A stretch of DNA of 38,367 nt from a virus, in the IMG/VR virus record IMGVR_UViG_3300010885_003385, positions 1 through 38,367 of that record; one strand, given 5' to 3'. Both the position numbers and the translations under genes were made by a program. Under the pieces are notes generated by a model. The model searched no databases. It was given only the letters and a program-made list of their open reading frames with translations, and was not told where the DNA came from. This document shows, piece by piece, positions 6,049-17,000 of this stretch (positions are counted from its first letter, which is position 1; every line of letters begins with the position of its first letter).

Positions 6049-8295
6049 ATGGGATTGTTTGACGCAGCCGCCGCAACTATTAGTTCTGTTGGCGGTGCAG
6101 TAAGTAAATTTACACCTGGCGGACCTGCCTCGGGGATGGGCGGAACATCAGACCCGTCAACTGGAATACTTTCGGGAGTAGGTAATCTCTTTAAGAAAAT
6201 TAAAGGCCCCAAGTTTCCACTACCAAATCCGTTGCATGCATATGCCAGTTACACCTACTCCATCGGACTGGCTTGTATGAGCGAAGAAGAAGCTAATTTT
6301 CCCGATAAGACATACATGGCAGGCAAACGTCTCAAAGCATTGATTTGTAAATCAGCTAATGCTGATCCAAATAATAGAATTAAAACAGCATACGGAAAGT
6401 TTGATTTTTTTATTGATAATTTAGTGCTCCAACAAAACATAGGATTTGAAACGGCTAGTAATAATACAAACGTGACTAATTTTTCATTTACAATTACAGA
6501 ACCATATAGTATGGGATTGTTCATGATTGCATGTCAAACGGCCGCCCAGCAACAAAAACACGATAACTGGAGAGACGCTCCATTCTTATTAACTATTGAA
6601 TTTAGAGGTAATAAAGAAACAGGGACAATGTCTAAGATTCCTGGAACGAATCGATTTATTCCTTTTTATTTTAGTAATATAACATTGACTGCAACAGAAG
6701 TCGGCAGCGTTTATAAATGTGATTGCATGGCAATATGTGGCGCTGCCTTATTAACACACAATGCATTATTTAAAACTGACGTAGCCCCGGCAGGAAGAAC
6801 TGTTCAAGACATATTGCAAACAGGTGAAAAAAGTTTACAAAAAATTGTAAATGATAGATTACAAGAGATGGTTACAAAAAAAATTGTAGAAGTTGCTGAT
6901 CAGATTGTAATTCTGTTTCCTAATGAAATAGCTACTGGTGAGTCAGGCGCCACTAAACCAGTTATTAAAGAAGTTGCATCGAGTTCAACAGTTTCTGCAA
7001 ATCCTAGCGATGTGTATAAAAAATTAGGTGTTAGTGAAAGTAAAGTAAACAAGACATTAGTCCAAGAAATCAACGGCAAATCTGTAAATGCGATCGGCCA
7101 GGCAAAATTAGGATTTGACGAACAAAGAAAAAGCACACCGGCAGCCGGTAAAGAAAGTCTAGTATATAACACAAAATCAAGTACCTGGGTACGAGGAAAT
7201 TTAACTTCGGATCCTACGTTAGCTGAAATGAAATTTTCACAAGAAACTGATATTCCTAATGCAATAAATCAAGTTTTACTATTAAGTGAATATTCTGGTA
7301 AAGCACTAGATCCTGCAAATATTACACCAGAAGGTTATCGACAGTGGTGGAGAATTGACACACAGGTGTTTATTTTAGATAGCAAAGAACAAAAAGGCAC
7401 AGGGGTCAAGCCTAAGTTATTTGTTTATAGAGTTATACCGTATCATGCACACGCTAGTAGAATGCTAGCGCCTAATACTAAGCCACCTGGATTCGATAAC
7501 GGCGCTTTAAAAGCTAGTGTTGTAAAACAGTATCAATACATTTATACAGGCAAAAATGTCGATATCTTACGATTTAATATTGAAATAAATCAAGGGTTCG
7601 CTACTATAATGGCAGCTGATAACTTGACCTACACTCAAGATAAAGTAACAGCTGGTAATACCGGAGGTACTAATCAGGGAGTGAAAGATAATACTGCACC
7701 TCTACCAGTAGGTAATGATCCTCCTAAGAAAGCTGGTGAAAATCCGAGTATAGTTAGATACGCAGGAACAACAACTACAACTTCAAAATTAGGTGGCGCT
7801 GGATCAGGAGCTGAAACTCCTGCGGTCAGAGCCGCACGATTATTTCAAGATTGTATATCAAATATAAATGAGATGTATAATTTAGATATGGATATTATAG
7901 GTGATCCTTATTGGATCGCACACAGCGGCCTCGGAAATTATACATCGCCACCAGCAGGCGAAAATTTAAACAAAGACGGTAGTGTTAATTATCAAACAGG
8001 AGAAACTGACATACTTGTTAATTTTAGAACTCCGATAGATGTTAATCAAAGTTCTGGATTATATAAATTCAGCGGCAACACAAAATCTTCTCCGGTTACG
8101 ATGTTTAGCGGATTTTATAATATAACAAATTTAACTAGTTCATTCATCAGCGGCACATTTAAACAGAACTTGCAAGGTTTTAGACGTCCAGGTCAAGAAT
8201 TGAGTGTAGCTGAAGAAAAATCAAAACTGTTTAGTACAAAAAATCCTCCAGTGGTTGATACTCGCGGCGGAAAAGACGGAAAGGATGAAATGTAA
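6049..8295 (+). CDS. baseplate hub protein (gp27-type position, probable)
   Basis: 748 residues. After a Gly/Ser/Ala-rich start there is a domain at about 60-235 rich in beta strands (FDFFIDNLVLQQNIGFET, then NFSFTITEPYSMG, then FYFSNITLTATEVG), reminiscent of tail-tube/hub folds. A central block (about 455-530) contains YRVIPYHAHASRML and YIYTGKNVDILRFNIEINQG. The C-terminal block (about 600-725) has LDMDIIGDPYWI, VNFRTPIDV and a SGFYNI...FKQNLQGFRRPG ending. I recall this last pattern in baseplate hub proteins of marine T4-like phages. The stop overlaps the gp5-like ATG by one base (TAATG), as expected for a hub/spike pair. The exact equivalence to T4 gp27 is inference. Confidence 0.7.
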   Translation: MGLFDAAAATISSVGGAVSKFTPGGPASGMGGTSDPSTGILSGVGNLFKKIKGPKFPLPNPLHAYASYTYSIGLACMSEEEANFPDKTYMAGKRLKALICKSANADPNNRIKTAYGKFDFFIDNLVLQQNIGFETASNNTNVTNFSFTITEPYSMGLFMIACQTAAQQQKHDNWRDAPFLLTIEFRGNKETGTMSKIPGTNRFIPFYFSNITLTATEVGSVYKCDCMAICGAALLTHNALFKTDVAPAGRTVQDILQTGEKSLQKIVNDRLQEMVTKKIVEVADQIVILFPNEIATGESGATKPVIKEVASSSTVSANPSDVYKKLGVSESKVNKTLVQEINGKSVNAIGQAKLGFDEQRKSTPAAGKESLVYNTKSSTWVRGNLTSDPTLAEMKFSQETDIPNAINQVLLLSEYSGKALDPANITPEGYRQWWRIDTQVFILDSKEQKGTGVKPKLFVYRVIPYHAHASRMLAPNTKPPGFDNGALKASVVKQYQYIYTGKNVDILRFNIEINQGFATIMAADNLTYTQDKVTAGNTGGTNQGVKDNTAPLPVGNDPPKKAGENPSIVRYAGTTTTTSKLGGAGSGAETPAVRAARLFQDCISNINEMYNLDMDIIGDPYWIAHSGLGNYTSPPAGENLNKDGSVNYQTGETDILVNFRTPIDVNQSSGLYKFSGNTKSSPVTMFSGFYNITNLTSSFISGTFKQNLQGFRRPGQELSVAEEKSKLFSTKNPPVVDTRGGKDGKDEM

Positions 8296-9953
8296 TGGGT
8301 GATCTATCAAGTGGCAACGTAATTGCCTCACAAAATAAATTACCAAGTCCTGGCCCGTTTACTGCTAGGATAATCGGTTATTTAGATTCAACCTACATGG
8401 GGCTACTAGAGGTTGAGATTTTACGAGAATCTGGTAATAGCACTGCTGGCGGCGAACTACGACAGGTAAAATATCTAAGTCCGTTTTTTGGAAGAACCTC
8501 AGCTACCGGATTATCAGAGACTAATGACTTATTAGATCCGACTAACTACGACAACACACAAAAAAGTTACGGTATGTGGATGATTCCGCCCGATGTTGGA
8601 TCTTTAATATTATGTATATTTGTTGATGGAGAACCCGACCGAGGTTATTATTTAGGATCTATCCCTGACGAAAATATGAATTTTATGGTTCCTGGAATAG
8701 CCGCAACGAATAATGTCCTTGGCGGTGATACCTATACTAGGTATCCTGTTGCTGAATATAATAAAACTGTACACAACACTTCTGACAGAGTAACACAAAT
8801 TGTAAAACCTAAACACTTATTTGCTGACGTATTAAGTACCCAGGGATTGCTAGCAGATGACACACGGGGACTTACTACTAGTTCAGCAAGGAGAGAATTT
8901 CCTAGTCAAGTATTTGGTATTAGTACTCCTGGCCCGATCGATAAGCGTGTCAACGCCCCGCGCACCGGCACAGGAAAATCAGACTATAGAGTACCAAATG
9001 CAGCCACAAGTAGATTAGGTGGTAGTACATTTGTAATGGATGATGGCGATGATAAATTTATTCGTAAGACCGCGGCAAATGCTGGACCACCAGAATACGA
9101 ATCAATAGAAGCACTAGATAAAGATGCAATACCGACAGGCGATGTAACTATTCCGCATAACGATTTAATTAGATTACGTACTAGAACAGGTCATCAAATA
9201 CTTTTACATAATTCAGAAGATTTAATTTATATTGGTAATGCTAAAGGCACTACTTGGATAGAATTAACTAGCGGTGGCAAAATTGATATTTTTGCGTCTG
9301 ATAGTATTAGTGTCCACACAAAAGCAGATATGAATTTCCATGCTGATCGAGATATTAATTTAGAAGCCGGTCGCAATGTTAATATTAAAGGTGCTAATAG
9401 AGTACATGCAGAAAGCCCTGCTGAGATACATCTAGTAGCTGGTACTAACGGATTTATAACAACTGGTAAACAACTTAATTTAAATTCTGGAACAGACACG
9501 TTTATTACAACTGCCGCAACGTTGCAAGAAAAAGTTGGAACTAATTACTGGAATACTGTATTAGGTGATACCCGCACTTGGCGTGGAAGTGGAAAAGTAG
9601 ATTATTCTAATACAGCAACCGGTAGGACTGGTGCAGTAAGTGGAACACAAGCATCTGAAGCAACTAAAATATCGCCTCTATCGATATTTGATAATGTTTA
9701 TAATGCTGCCGGCGACAAAATTTCTAGTATTATGAAACGTGTTCCTAATGTTGAACCGTGGCCACAACATGAAAATTTAGATCCGTTGTTTATGACAAAT
9801 AGTGCTACTGATAGAGAAAATTCAGAAGCTATTAAATTTACAGCAAACTCAGCCAACCAGTTAGTTCCAAAATATTATAACTCATATACGACTGGTACAG
9901 ATACGTTTGACCCACCCCCACCCGCGGCTGACGCATCGTCTACCCAAGCATAA
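8295..9953 (+). CDS. 5: gp5-like central spike (OB-fold plus beta-helix, no lysozyme domain seen)
   Basis: 552 residues. Residues about 20-125 look like the gp5/VgrG OB-fold (KYLSPFFGRTS, GMWMIPPDVGSLILCIFVDG, DRGYYLGSIPD). Residues about 290-400 look like the spike stem: RTRTGHQILLHNSEDLIYIG, then WIELTSGGKIDIFASDSIS and a series of short alternating strands (DMNFHADRDINLEAGRNVNI) typical of triple-stranded beta-helices. T4 gp5 has a lysozyme domain between these two; the linker here (about 130-290) is low in recognisable motifs and shows no obvious T4-lysozyme catalytic pattern. The Pro/Ala-rich tail (about 535-552) could be a flexible end or plug. Acts at the baseplate centre to pierce the outer membrane. 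Confidence 0.88.
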   Translation: MGDLSSGNVIASQNKLPSPGPFTARIIGYLDSTYMGLLEVEILRESGNSTAGGELRQVKYLSPFFGRTSATGLSETNDLLDPTNYDNTQKSYGMWMIPPDVGSLILCIFVDGEPDRGYYLGSIPDENMNFMVPGIAATNNVLGGDTYTRYPVAEYNKTVHNTSDRVTQIVKPKHLFADVLSTQGLLADDTRGLTTSSARREFPSQVFGISTPGPIDKRVNAPRTGTGKSDYRVPNAATSRLGGSTFVMDDGDDKFIRKTAANAGPPEYESIEALDKDAIPTGDVTIPHNDLIRLRTRTGHQILLHNSEDLIYIGNAKGTTWIELTSGGKIDIFASDSISVHTKADMNFHADRDINLEAGRNVNIKGANRVHAESPAEIHLVAGTNGFITTGKQLNLNSGTDTFITTAATLQEKVGTNYWNTVLGDTRTWRGSGKVDYSNTATGRTGAVSGTQASEATKISPLSIFDNVYNAAGDKISSIMKRVPNVEPWPQHENLDPLFMTNSATDRENSEAIKFTANSANQLVPKYYNSYTTGTDTFDPPPPAADASSTQA

Positions 9954-9963
9954 AGGATAACAT

Positions 9964-10413
9964 ATGGCATCAAATTCTAATTTATATACTAAGATTAAAA
10001 TTCCGGCAAATACTACTAAGCTAGTTAAACAATCACCGACGAAGATGTATCGAGGATTTAGTACAGTTAGCAAAGCTACAGAAAACTTTGCATTGTATGA
10101 TTTTGAATTAATTAAACAAGACCTGTTAAATCACTTTTACACTCGTCAAGGAGAACGTTTAATGAATCCTGAGTTCGGAACTATTATATGGGACTTGTTA
10201 TTTGAGCCATTAACAGGACACATTAAGGATCTTATCTTGCAAAACGTTAATCAGATTGTTAACTATGATCCTAGAGTTCAAGCAGAAAGTGTTATAGTCA
10301 CATCGTACGACCAGGGTATACAGATCGAATTTACTTTAAAATATGTGACATACAACGTACAACAAAAAATACAGTTACGGTTTGATCAAGACAACGGGTT
10401 GTTAATAGCGTAA
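9964..10413 (+). CDS. 25: gp25-like baseplate wedge subunit (GPW/gp25 family)
   Basis: 149 residues. The block LYDFELIKQDLLNHFYTRQG (44-63) followed by ERLMNPEFGTIIWDLLFEPL (64-83) is the signature of the GPW/gp25 family, including the RxMxPxFG and EP motifs. In contractile tails gp25 ties the baseplate wedge to the first sheath disc and starts sheath assembly. The start is placed at the ATG after AAAGGATAAC, 10 bp downstream of the gp5-like stop. Length is slightly above T4 gp25 (132 residues). Last gene of the first late unit; a new late promoter box follows within 30 bp. Confidence 0.95.
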   Translation: MASNSNLYTKIKIPANTTKLVKQSPTKMYRGFSTVSKATENFALYDFELIKQDLLNHFYTRQGERLMNPEFGTIIWDLLFEPLTGHIKDLILQNVNQIVNYDPRVQAESVIVTSYDQGIQIEFTLKYVTYNVQQKIQLRFDQDNGLLIA

Positions 10414-10437
10414 TTAACTACTCATATAATTTTATTC

Positions 10438-10445
10438 AATAAATA
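10438..10445 (+). promoter_or_regulatory. late promoter box ahead of gp6
   Basis: AATAAATA, 7/8 to TATAAATA, in the 51-bp gap between gp25 and gp6, 19 bp before the gp6 ATG. No hairpin followed by T-tract is seen in the gap, so upstream transcription may read through. Confidence 0.72.
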
Positions 10446-10464
10446 CTGTACACTAGGATAGATT

Positions 10465-13400
10465 ATGAGTTCAACGGATAGACAAAACAACCTGCTAATT
10501 AATCAGGATTGGAAGAAAATATATCAAAGTTTCCGCAATGCAGACTTTCAAAGTTACGACTTTGAAAATTTACGCAGAACTATGATTGAGTATCTACGTA
10601 CTAATTATCCTGAAGATTTTAACGATTACATTGAGTCTAGCGAATACCTTGCCCTAATCGACCTTATTGCGTTCCTGGGCCAAAGCATAGCTTTCCGCGT
10701 TGACTTAAATGCTCGTGAAAACTTCTTAGAACTAGCAGAGCGCCGAGATAGCGTATTGCGTTTGGCACGTCTAATCAGCTATAACGCTAAACGCAATATT
10801 GCTGGACAGGGATTATTAAAGTTTAACACAATTCAAACGTCAGAAACAGTAGTTGACAGCAACGGTCGTAATTTAGCCGGTCAAGTAATTACATGGAATG
10901 ATCCAAGCAATACTAACTGGAACGATCAATTTATCAAAGTTATGAATGCGGCATTTCCTGCATCGCAACAGTTTGGAAATCCAAGTGCTCGAGCAACAAT
11001 TTACGGCATTCCAACAGGACAATATCGATTTAGTGGTAATAATACTGATCTGCCAATTTATTCATTTACTAAAATGGTGTCAGGTCGTCAGATGAATTTT
11101 GAAATTACCAGCACGACATTCAGCGGCCAATCATTTGTTTATGAAGAGCCACCAAAAATAGGAAATAGCCCTGCATGCATATACAGAGAAGACGGCCATG
11201 GCGCTGGCAGTGCAGGTACTGGGTTCTTCTTTAATTTTACAGAAGGTACATTAAATGTTGGCTCGTTTGTTATTGATCAACCTACTAGTAACGAATCAAT
11301 AGATGTAGATGCTCAGAATATTAATAATAATGATGTTTGGTTATACAGACTTGATCAAAACGGTCTCGAGACAGAGTTATGGACTCAAGTCTCATCAGTT
11401 ACTGGCAACAATATTATCTACAATAGCATTAATAAAAATATTAAAAATATCTATAGCGTTCTTACGAGAGCCGGTGATGCAGTTAGTTTAAGTTTTAGTG
11501 ACGGCACATTTGGTAATCTTCCTCTAGGAACTTTTAGAACTTATTATAGAGTAAGCAATGGATTAAACTATACAATAAACCCTGCAGATATTCGAAATGT
11601 ATCAATAACAATCCCATATACATCTGTATCAGGATCGCCCGAAACAATAACAATATCACTAAATCTAGTTACATCTGTATCAAACGCTACTCTTTCGGAA
11701 ACTAATACCGACGTTAAGACAAATGCACCACAGACATACTATACACAAAATCGTATGATTACAGGTGAAGATTATAACATTAGCCCACTATCGGTTACTC
11801 AAGAAGTTGCAAAAGTTAAAGCAATTAATAGAGCCAGCAGTGGTATTAGTCGATATTTTGATCTAGCAGACCCTACCGGAAAATATAGCTCGACGAATTT
11901 ATTTGCAGATGATGGCATTTTGTATCAAAATTCTTATACGTTTGATACACGATTCTCATATGCTACAAGAACAGACATTGAAGGGGTTATATATAACACT
12001 ATATTTCCAATTCTTAAAAAACCTAATCTACGAAATTTTTATTATTCAAACTACACTAAAATATTAAATCCTAGTTTAACATTTTCGTGGTTTAATATTT
12101 CTAGCGATTCTAGTTCATCTACAGGTTATCTAGGAGCATCTACAAGCTCTCCATATAAAGTTGGAACCGGCGCCACTAATGATTTAGTATATCTAGTCCC
12201 ACAGTCTTTAGTTAGATTTTCTGCACCAGTTGGATATTTCTTTGATACTAACAAAAATAATAAAATAACTGCTAGTACTACAACAAACTACGGTAAAATA
12301 GATGCAGTAAATTTAGTTGTAGGTCAAACATATACAATCTATAGTAACGCTGGTACTACTCCTCCACTTACTAATTTTATAAAATTAGGAGCATCTTCAA
12401 ACACTGTAGGAACTGTGTTTACTGCAACCGCAGCCGGAACAGGTAATGGAGTTGCTACCCTTACTGTAACACAAATTCCTACAGGTGGTGCATCTTATAT
12501 ATGGGCCGAGGTAGTATCCGTAACGGGCGATGGTACAGCAGTTGCACCACAAGGTGGCATACTATTAAACAGAGTAATTCCTTCAGCAGCCGTTGTGTCT
12601 CGAATTATCCCAAAACTCTCTACCTCAATAGATCCGACACTTATTACAACTATAATTGATTTAGTATTTGCTAATAAACCATTTGGCTTGCGATATGATA
12701 TTATACTGCAAGCATGGCAAATTGTTTTTGAATCTAATTTAGATACAGCTAATAATTTTAGTTTAATTAATCAAGGCAATACTTCAAATCTCGGATTAGA
12801 TTCTAGTTGGGTATTATTGTTTACAACGGATAACGAATTTTATACTGTTACTACTAGACAATTACAATACGTGTTTGAAAGCGATTCACAAGTTAGATTC
12901 TATTTTGATTCTAGTGAAAAGATTTATGATGTTACATCAAACACAGTTGTTAGCGATAAAATTAATATATTAAGTGTTAATACTCAGCCAGGTTATATTG
13001 CATCTGCGTTTACTTATGACTTAGCGTGGGACGTAGTTTCTGAAATTAATGGCGTTGATGGGTATGTTGATAATAAAAAGATAGCTATATCATTTGCTGA
13101 TTCTGATAGCAACGGTATAGTTGATAATCCTCAATTATTTTTAGATATTGTAGATCCAGTTACATCGCCACTTACAAAATATATCGTTCAAGAAAAGTAT
13201 TCAGTATCTATTGGGCAAGAAGACTATCGATACATGGACAATTCCGACGGAACTGTAATAATTAGACAAACTGAATCATCGGTTGGATCTTATACACAAT
13301 ACAACGACGGTCAGTATTTTTATTTTGTTACAACAAATGTTGTTAAAAAATTAAATTTAAAATCAGGTCAGCTAATACCTAATCTAGATTATAAAGTATT

Positions 13401-14097
13401 CATCGGCCGCGACAAATTAAAATTCCAATATACTCATAGTGCAGATTATGAATCTAGAATTGATCCGGGAGTAAGCAATATAATAGACATTTATGTATTG
13501 ACGAAAAACTATGATACACAATTTAGGCAATGGTTGAACGGTTCTGGTACATCTGAGCCGTTGCCTCCGGGCTCTGACGAATTGTACAACACTATTGCAC
13601 CGTCGTTGAATTTAATTAAATCAATCAGTGATGAGATTATATATCACCCAGTTAACTATAGAATACTGTTCGGAGCAACCGCCGATTCAAATTTACAAGC
13701 CATATTTAAAATTACTAAAAATGCTAACAGCGTAGTTTCTGATAACGATATTAAAGCAAGAACTATAAGCGCAATCAACCAATTCTTTAGTTTAGACAAC
13801 TGGGATTTTGGAGATACATTTTATTTCTCTGAACTATCTACATATATTATGACACAGTTAGCTCCCGATGTTACTAATTTTATTATTGTTCCACGAGAAA
13901 GCGGAGTATACTTCGGAGGGCTATTTGAAATAAAATGTCCAAGTAATCAGTTGTTCATCAACGGAGCAACAGTTGATGATATTGAGATTATTTCTGGAAT
14001 AACATCCGGCAACATTAAATCAGTTACAGGATCAGCGTTATCAACCGCTGCCTCAACACAAGTAATAACTAGTTCATCATTTGGAGCATCTAACTAA
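10465..14097 (+). CDS. 6: gp6-like baseplate wedge subunit with inserted domain
   Basis: 1210 residues, against about 660 for T4 gp6. The N-terminal 120 residues are the conserved gp6 start (DWKKIYQSFRNADFQSYDFE, SSEYLALIDLIAFLGQSIAF, RRDSVLRLARLISYNAKRN). The C-terminal part has the gp6/baseplate-J-like ending (LIKSISDEIIYHPVNYRILFG, then FFSLDNWDFGDTFYFSELST, then GLFEIKCPSNQLFINGA). In T4, gp6 dimers form the ring that drives baseplate opening. Much of the extra length is beta-rich sequence in the middle. It includes an evident inserted module from L617 to about residue 705 (VVGQTYTI, GASSNTVGTVFTATAAGTGN). The stop overlaps the next ATG by one base (TAATG). AGGA precedes the start. Confidence 0.93.
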   Translation: MSSTDRQNNLLINQDWKKIYQSFRNADFQSYDFENLRRTMIEYLRTNYPEDFNDYIESSEYLALIDLIAFLGQSIAFRVDLNARENFLELAERRDSVLRLARLISYNAKRNIAGQGLLKFNTIQTSETVVDSNGRNLAGQVITWNDPSNTNWNDQFIKVMNAAFPASQQFGNPSARATIYGIPTGQYRFSGNNTDLPIYSFTKMVSGRQMNFEITSTTFSGQSFVYEEPPKIGNSPACIYREDGHGAGSAGTGFFFNFTEGTLNVGSFVIDQPTSNESIDVDAQNINNNDVWLYRLDQNGLETELWTQVSSVTGNNIIYNSINKNIKNIYSVLTRAGDAVSLSFSDGTFGNLPLGTFRTYYRVSNGLNYTINPADIRNVSITIPYTSVSGSPETITISLNLVTSVSNATLSETNTDVKTNAPQTYYTQNRMITGEDYNISPLSVTQEVAKVKAINRASSGISRYFDLADPTGKYSSTNLFADDGILYQNSYTFDTRFSYATRTDIEGVIYNTIFPILKKPNLRNFYYSNYTKILNPSLTFSWFNISSDSSSSTGYLGASTSSPYKVGTGATNDLVYLVPQSLVRFSAPVGYFFDTNKNNKITASTTTNYGKIDAVNLVVGQTYTIYSNAGTTPPLTNFIKLGASSNTVGTVFTATAAGTGNGVATLTVTQIPTGGASYIWAEVVSVTGDGTAVAPQGGILLNRVIPSAAVVSRIIPKLSTSIDPTLITTIIDLVFANKPFGLRYDIILQAWQIVFESNLDTANNFSLINQGNTSNLGLDSSWVLLFTTDNEFYTVTTRQLQYVFESDSQVRFYFDSSEKIYDVTSNTVVSDKINILSVNTQPGYIASAFTYDLAWDVVSEINGVDGYVDNKKIAISFADSDSNGIVDNPQLFLDIVDPVTSPLTKYIVQEKYSVSIGQEDYRYMDNSDGTVIIRQTESSVGSYTQYNDGQYFYFVTTNVVKKLNLKSGQLIPNLDYKVFIGRDKLKFQYTHSADYESRIDPGVSNIIDIYVLTKNYDTQFRQWLNGSGTSEPLPPGSDELYNTIAPSLNLIKSISDEIIYHPVNYRILFGATADSNLQAIFKITKNANSVVSDNDIKARTISAINQFFSLDNWDFGDTFYFSELSTYIMTQLAPDVTNFIIVPRESGVYFGGLFEIKCPSNQLFINGATVDDIEIISGITSGNIKSVTGSALSTAASTQVITSSSFGASN

Positions 14098-17000
14098 TGG
14101 CTGATAGCATTAATCCATCGGGATCAAATAGCGTTTCTGCGAATTTTCTTCCAAATTTTTATAAAACTGATTCTAATAAGAAGTTTTTACAAGCAACAGT
14201 TGATCAGTTAGTACAGCCAGGTACTGTTAAAAAGATTAACGGATTCGTCGGCCGCAAGAATGCTAAGGCTGCGGTTGGTAGTGATGTGTATATCAACGCA
14301 CCAACTACGACAAGACAGAATTATCAGTTTGAACCTAGCTTTGTTATTAATGATACGATAGGTAATACAACTTATTTTAAAGACTATATTGACTATATTA
14401 ATCAGTTAGGGGTGTTTGGAAGTAATACTGCAAACCATTCTAGATTAAACTCTCAAGAATTCTATAGTTGGAACCCGCACATTGATTGGGATAAGTTTGT
14501 TAATTTTCAAAACTATTACTGGTTACCTTACGGCCCTGACCTTATTACCATCTACGGCCAGAAACAAAAGATTGAGAGCACATATACTGTATCAATAGAA
14601 TCTGAAGGTGACGGTAATGAGTATCTATTTACACCTAATGGATTAACACGCAATCCTGTACTTAGATTATACAGAGGACAAACATATACATTTAAAATTA
14701 AAAGTCCCGGCAATCCTTTTAGTATTAAATTACTACCGACACTAGGAACAGCTGACCGATATACAATACCACAGATTGACAAGTACGGAGTAGTTGATGG
14801 CACAATAACTGTAACACTACCGTCAGATACACCGAGTATATTGTATTATCAAAGCGAAACTGATTTAGCACTAAGTGGTGTAATACAAGTATTATCATTA
14901 GATGATAATTCTATTATCGATGTTGAACAAAATATATTAGGCAAAGCACAATATGTATTAGCCGACGGAACACCGTTGACTAATGGCATGAAAGTGAATT
15001 TTGGCGGAACAGTAATTCCTGTAAAATATGCTACCGGAAACTATTATGTAGAAGGTGTAGGAACAGCAATTACTCTAGTCAACGAATCTATTCTTGAAGT
15101 TGTATTTCCTTTTTCTAGTAACATTGCTGTATTATTTGATTCAACACCGTTTGATACTTTACCGTTTAGCGACGTTGAGGGATACGCTGGTAAGACTGAT
15201 TATATTCTTTCTAATCGAGGAAGTGCTGACCACAATCCGTGGGCAAGGTATAATCGATGGTTCCATAAAGATGCTATAGAAGCTAGTGCAAAATTTAATG
15301 GGAATACATCGTCATTAGACCAAACAGCACGAGCCACCCGTCCTATTATTGAATTTGAAGCAAACTTAAAGTTATTTAATTTTGGTACTAAGGCAATTAG
15401 CGATATTGACCTAGTTGATACATTTACTAAAGATGTGTTTTCTACGGTTGAGGGATCGTTAGGATATAATGTTGACGGCACACCACTAGCATCAGGCCAT
15501 AAGATATTATTTACTGCCGACACTGATCCTCTAGTTAAAAATAAAATATATCAAGTAGAGTTTGTTAATATAGAAGGAAGACGACAAATTCATTTAATCG
15601 AACTTACTTCACCGTCTAACAATGATGTAGTATTAGTAAGGCAAGGTTTAAAAAATCAAAGCCAGATGTACTGGTATAATGAAACGATCAATAATTGGGC
15701 AGCGGCCCAGCAAAAACTAACAGTAAATCAACCACCATTGTTTGATGTAGTTGATGCAAACTCACATAGTTATGGTGATATTTTATATTATCCGGGTAGT
15801 ACATTTATAGGTACAAAATTGTTTTCTTATAAAGTTTCATCTGCAGGTAGCAACGATGTTGTTTTAGGATTCCCATTAACTTATAAAAATATTAACAACA
15901 TCGGCGATATAGTTTTCAATTTTGATCTAACTACTGACAAATTTAATTATAAAAAAGACAATCTTAGCATTGCAACGCTCAAAGTCGATTTAGGATACCT
16001 AGTAAATCGTGACTATGCTGGCAATGCTTTATATGTCAACGGATGGAAAACCTGTGAAGTAAAAAATACTCAAGCCGCTGTTAGAATTTATAAAAATTCA
16101 AACATTAAAAATACATTCAACATTGATATTTTTGACGATATATCGAACCTAGAAGATTTAGTTGTTAAAGTTTACATTAATGGTATCTTACTAGATAACA
16201 GCTATTGGTCTATTGTCACAGGCTCTGCTTACAAATCAGTTAAATTAGTTACTCCGTTAAAAGATTCTGAAGTATTAACAATTAAAGCGTATGCATCTCA
16301 GCCAATTAATAGTAATGGCTACTATGAAATACCGTTAAACTTTCAAAACAATCCTCTCAACGATTACATGACTGACTTCACCCAGGGTGAAGTAAAAGAT
16401 CATGTTAGTTCAATAATAGAAAATCTGCCGCTCTCAGTAGACGTGTCACCCGAGAGTGCTAGTACAACTACTATCAGTGGACAAACATTTGATCCCGATC
16501 ATCCAAATATTAGAGACATTGGCGGCATAACTCAATACGGTACAAAGTTTGTACAGCATAGTGGCCCTGGAAGTTTATCAACATATCATATAACTTCACA
16601 GACAAACAATATAGTAAGATCTATAGAAAAAGCAAGAGACGATTATAATAATTTTAAGAAAATATTTCTAACGATTGCTGAAAAACTAGGAGTAGATTCT
16701 ACTCCGGCTAAACAAGTAGATCAAATTTTAGATAGGATTAACAAAGATAAGCCAACCAACTTGCCATATTATTTTAGTGATATGGTTCCTTATGGTTCTG
16801 CTATACGAACAGAAATCAAAGTAGTTGATTATCGAATTAAAACTTATCCTTTAACTAACGTTTTTACATTAGCTACATTGAGCAATAAAGCAATTGGGAT
16901 ATATTTAAACGGTGTTCAATTAATATACGGAAGTGAATATACGTTTGATAGCTCTGGATTTGTAATTATTGCAGATAAAGTAGTGATGACTAATACTGAT

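Noticed and set aside
6712-6719. TATAAATG, 7/8 to the late promoter consensus, inside the hub gene
   Set aside because: Internal to a coding region with no start codon placed 19-24 bp downstream in a sensible frame; such matches are expected by chance in AT-rich DNA.
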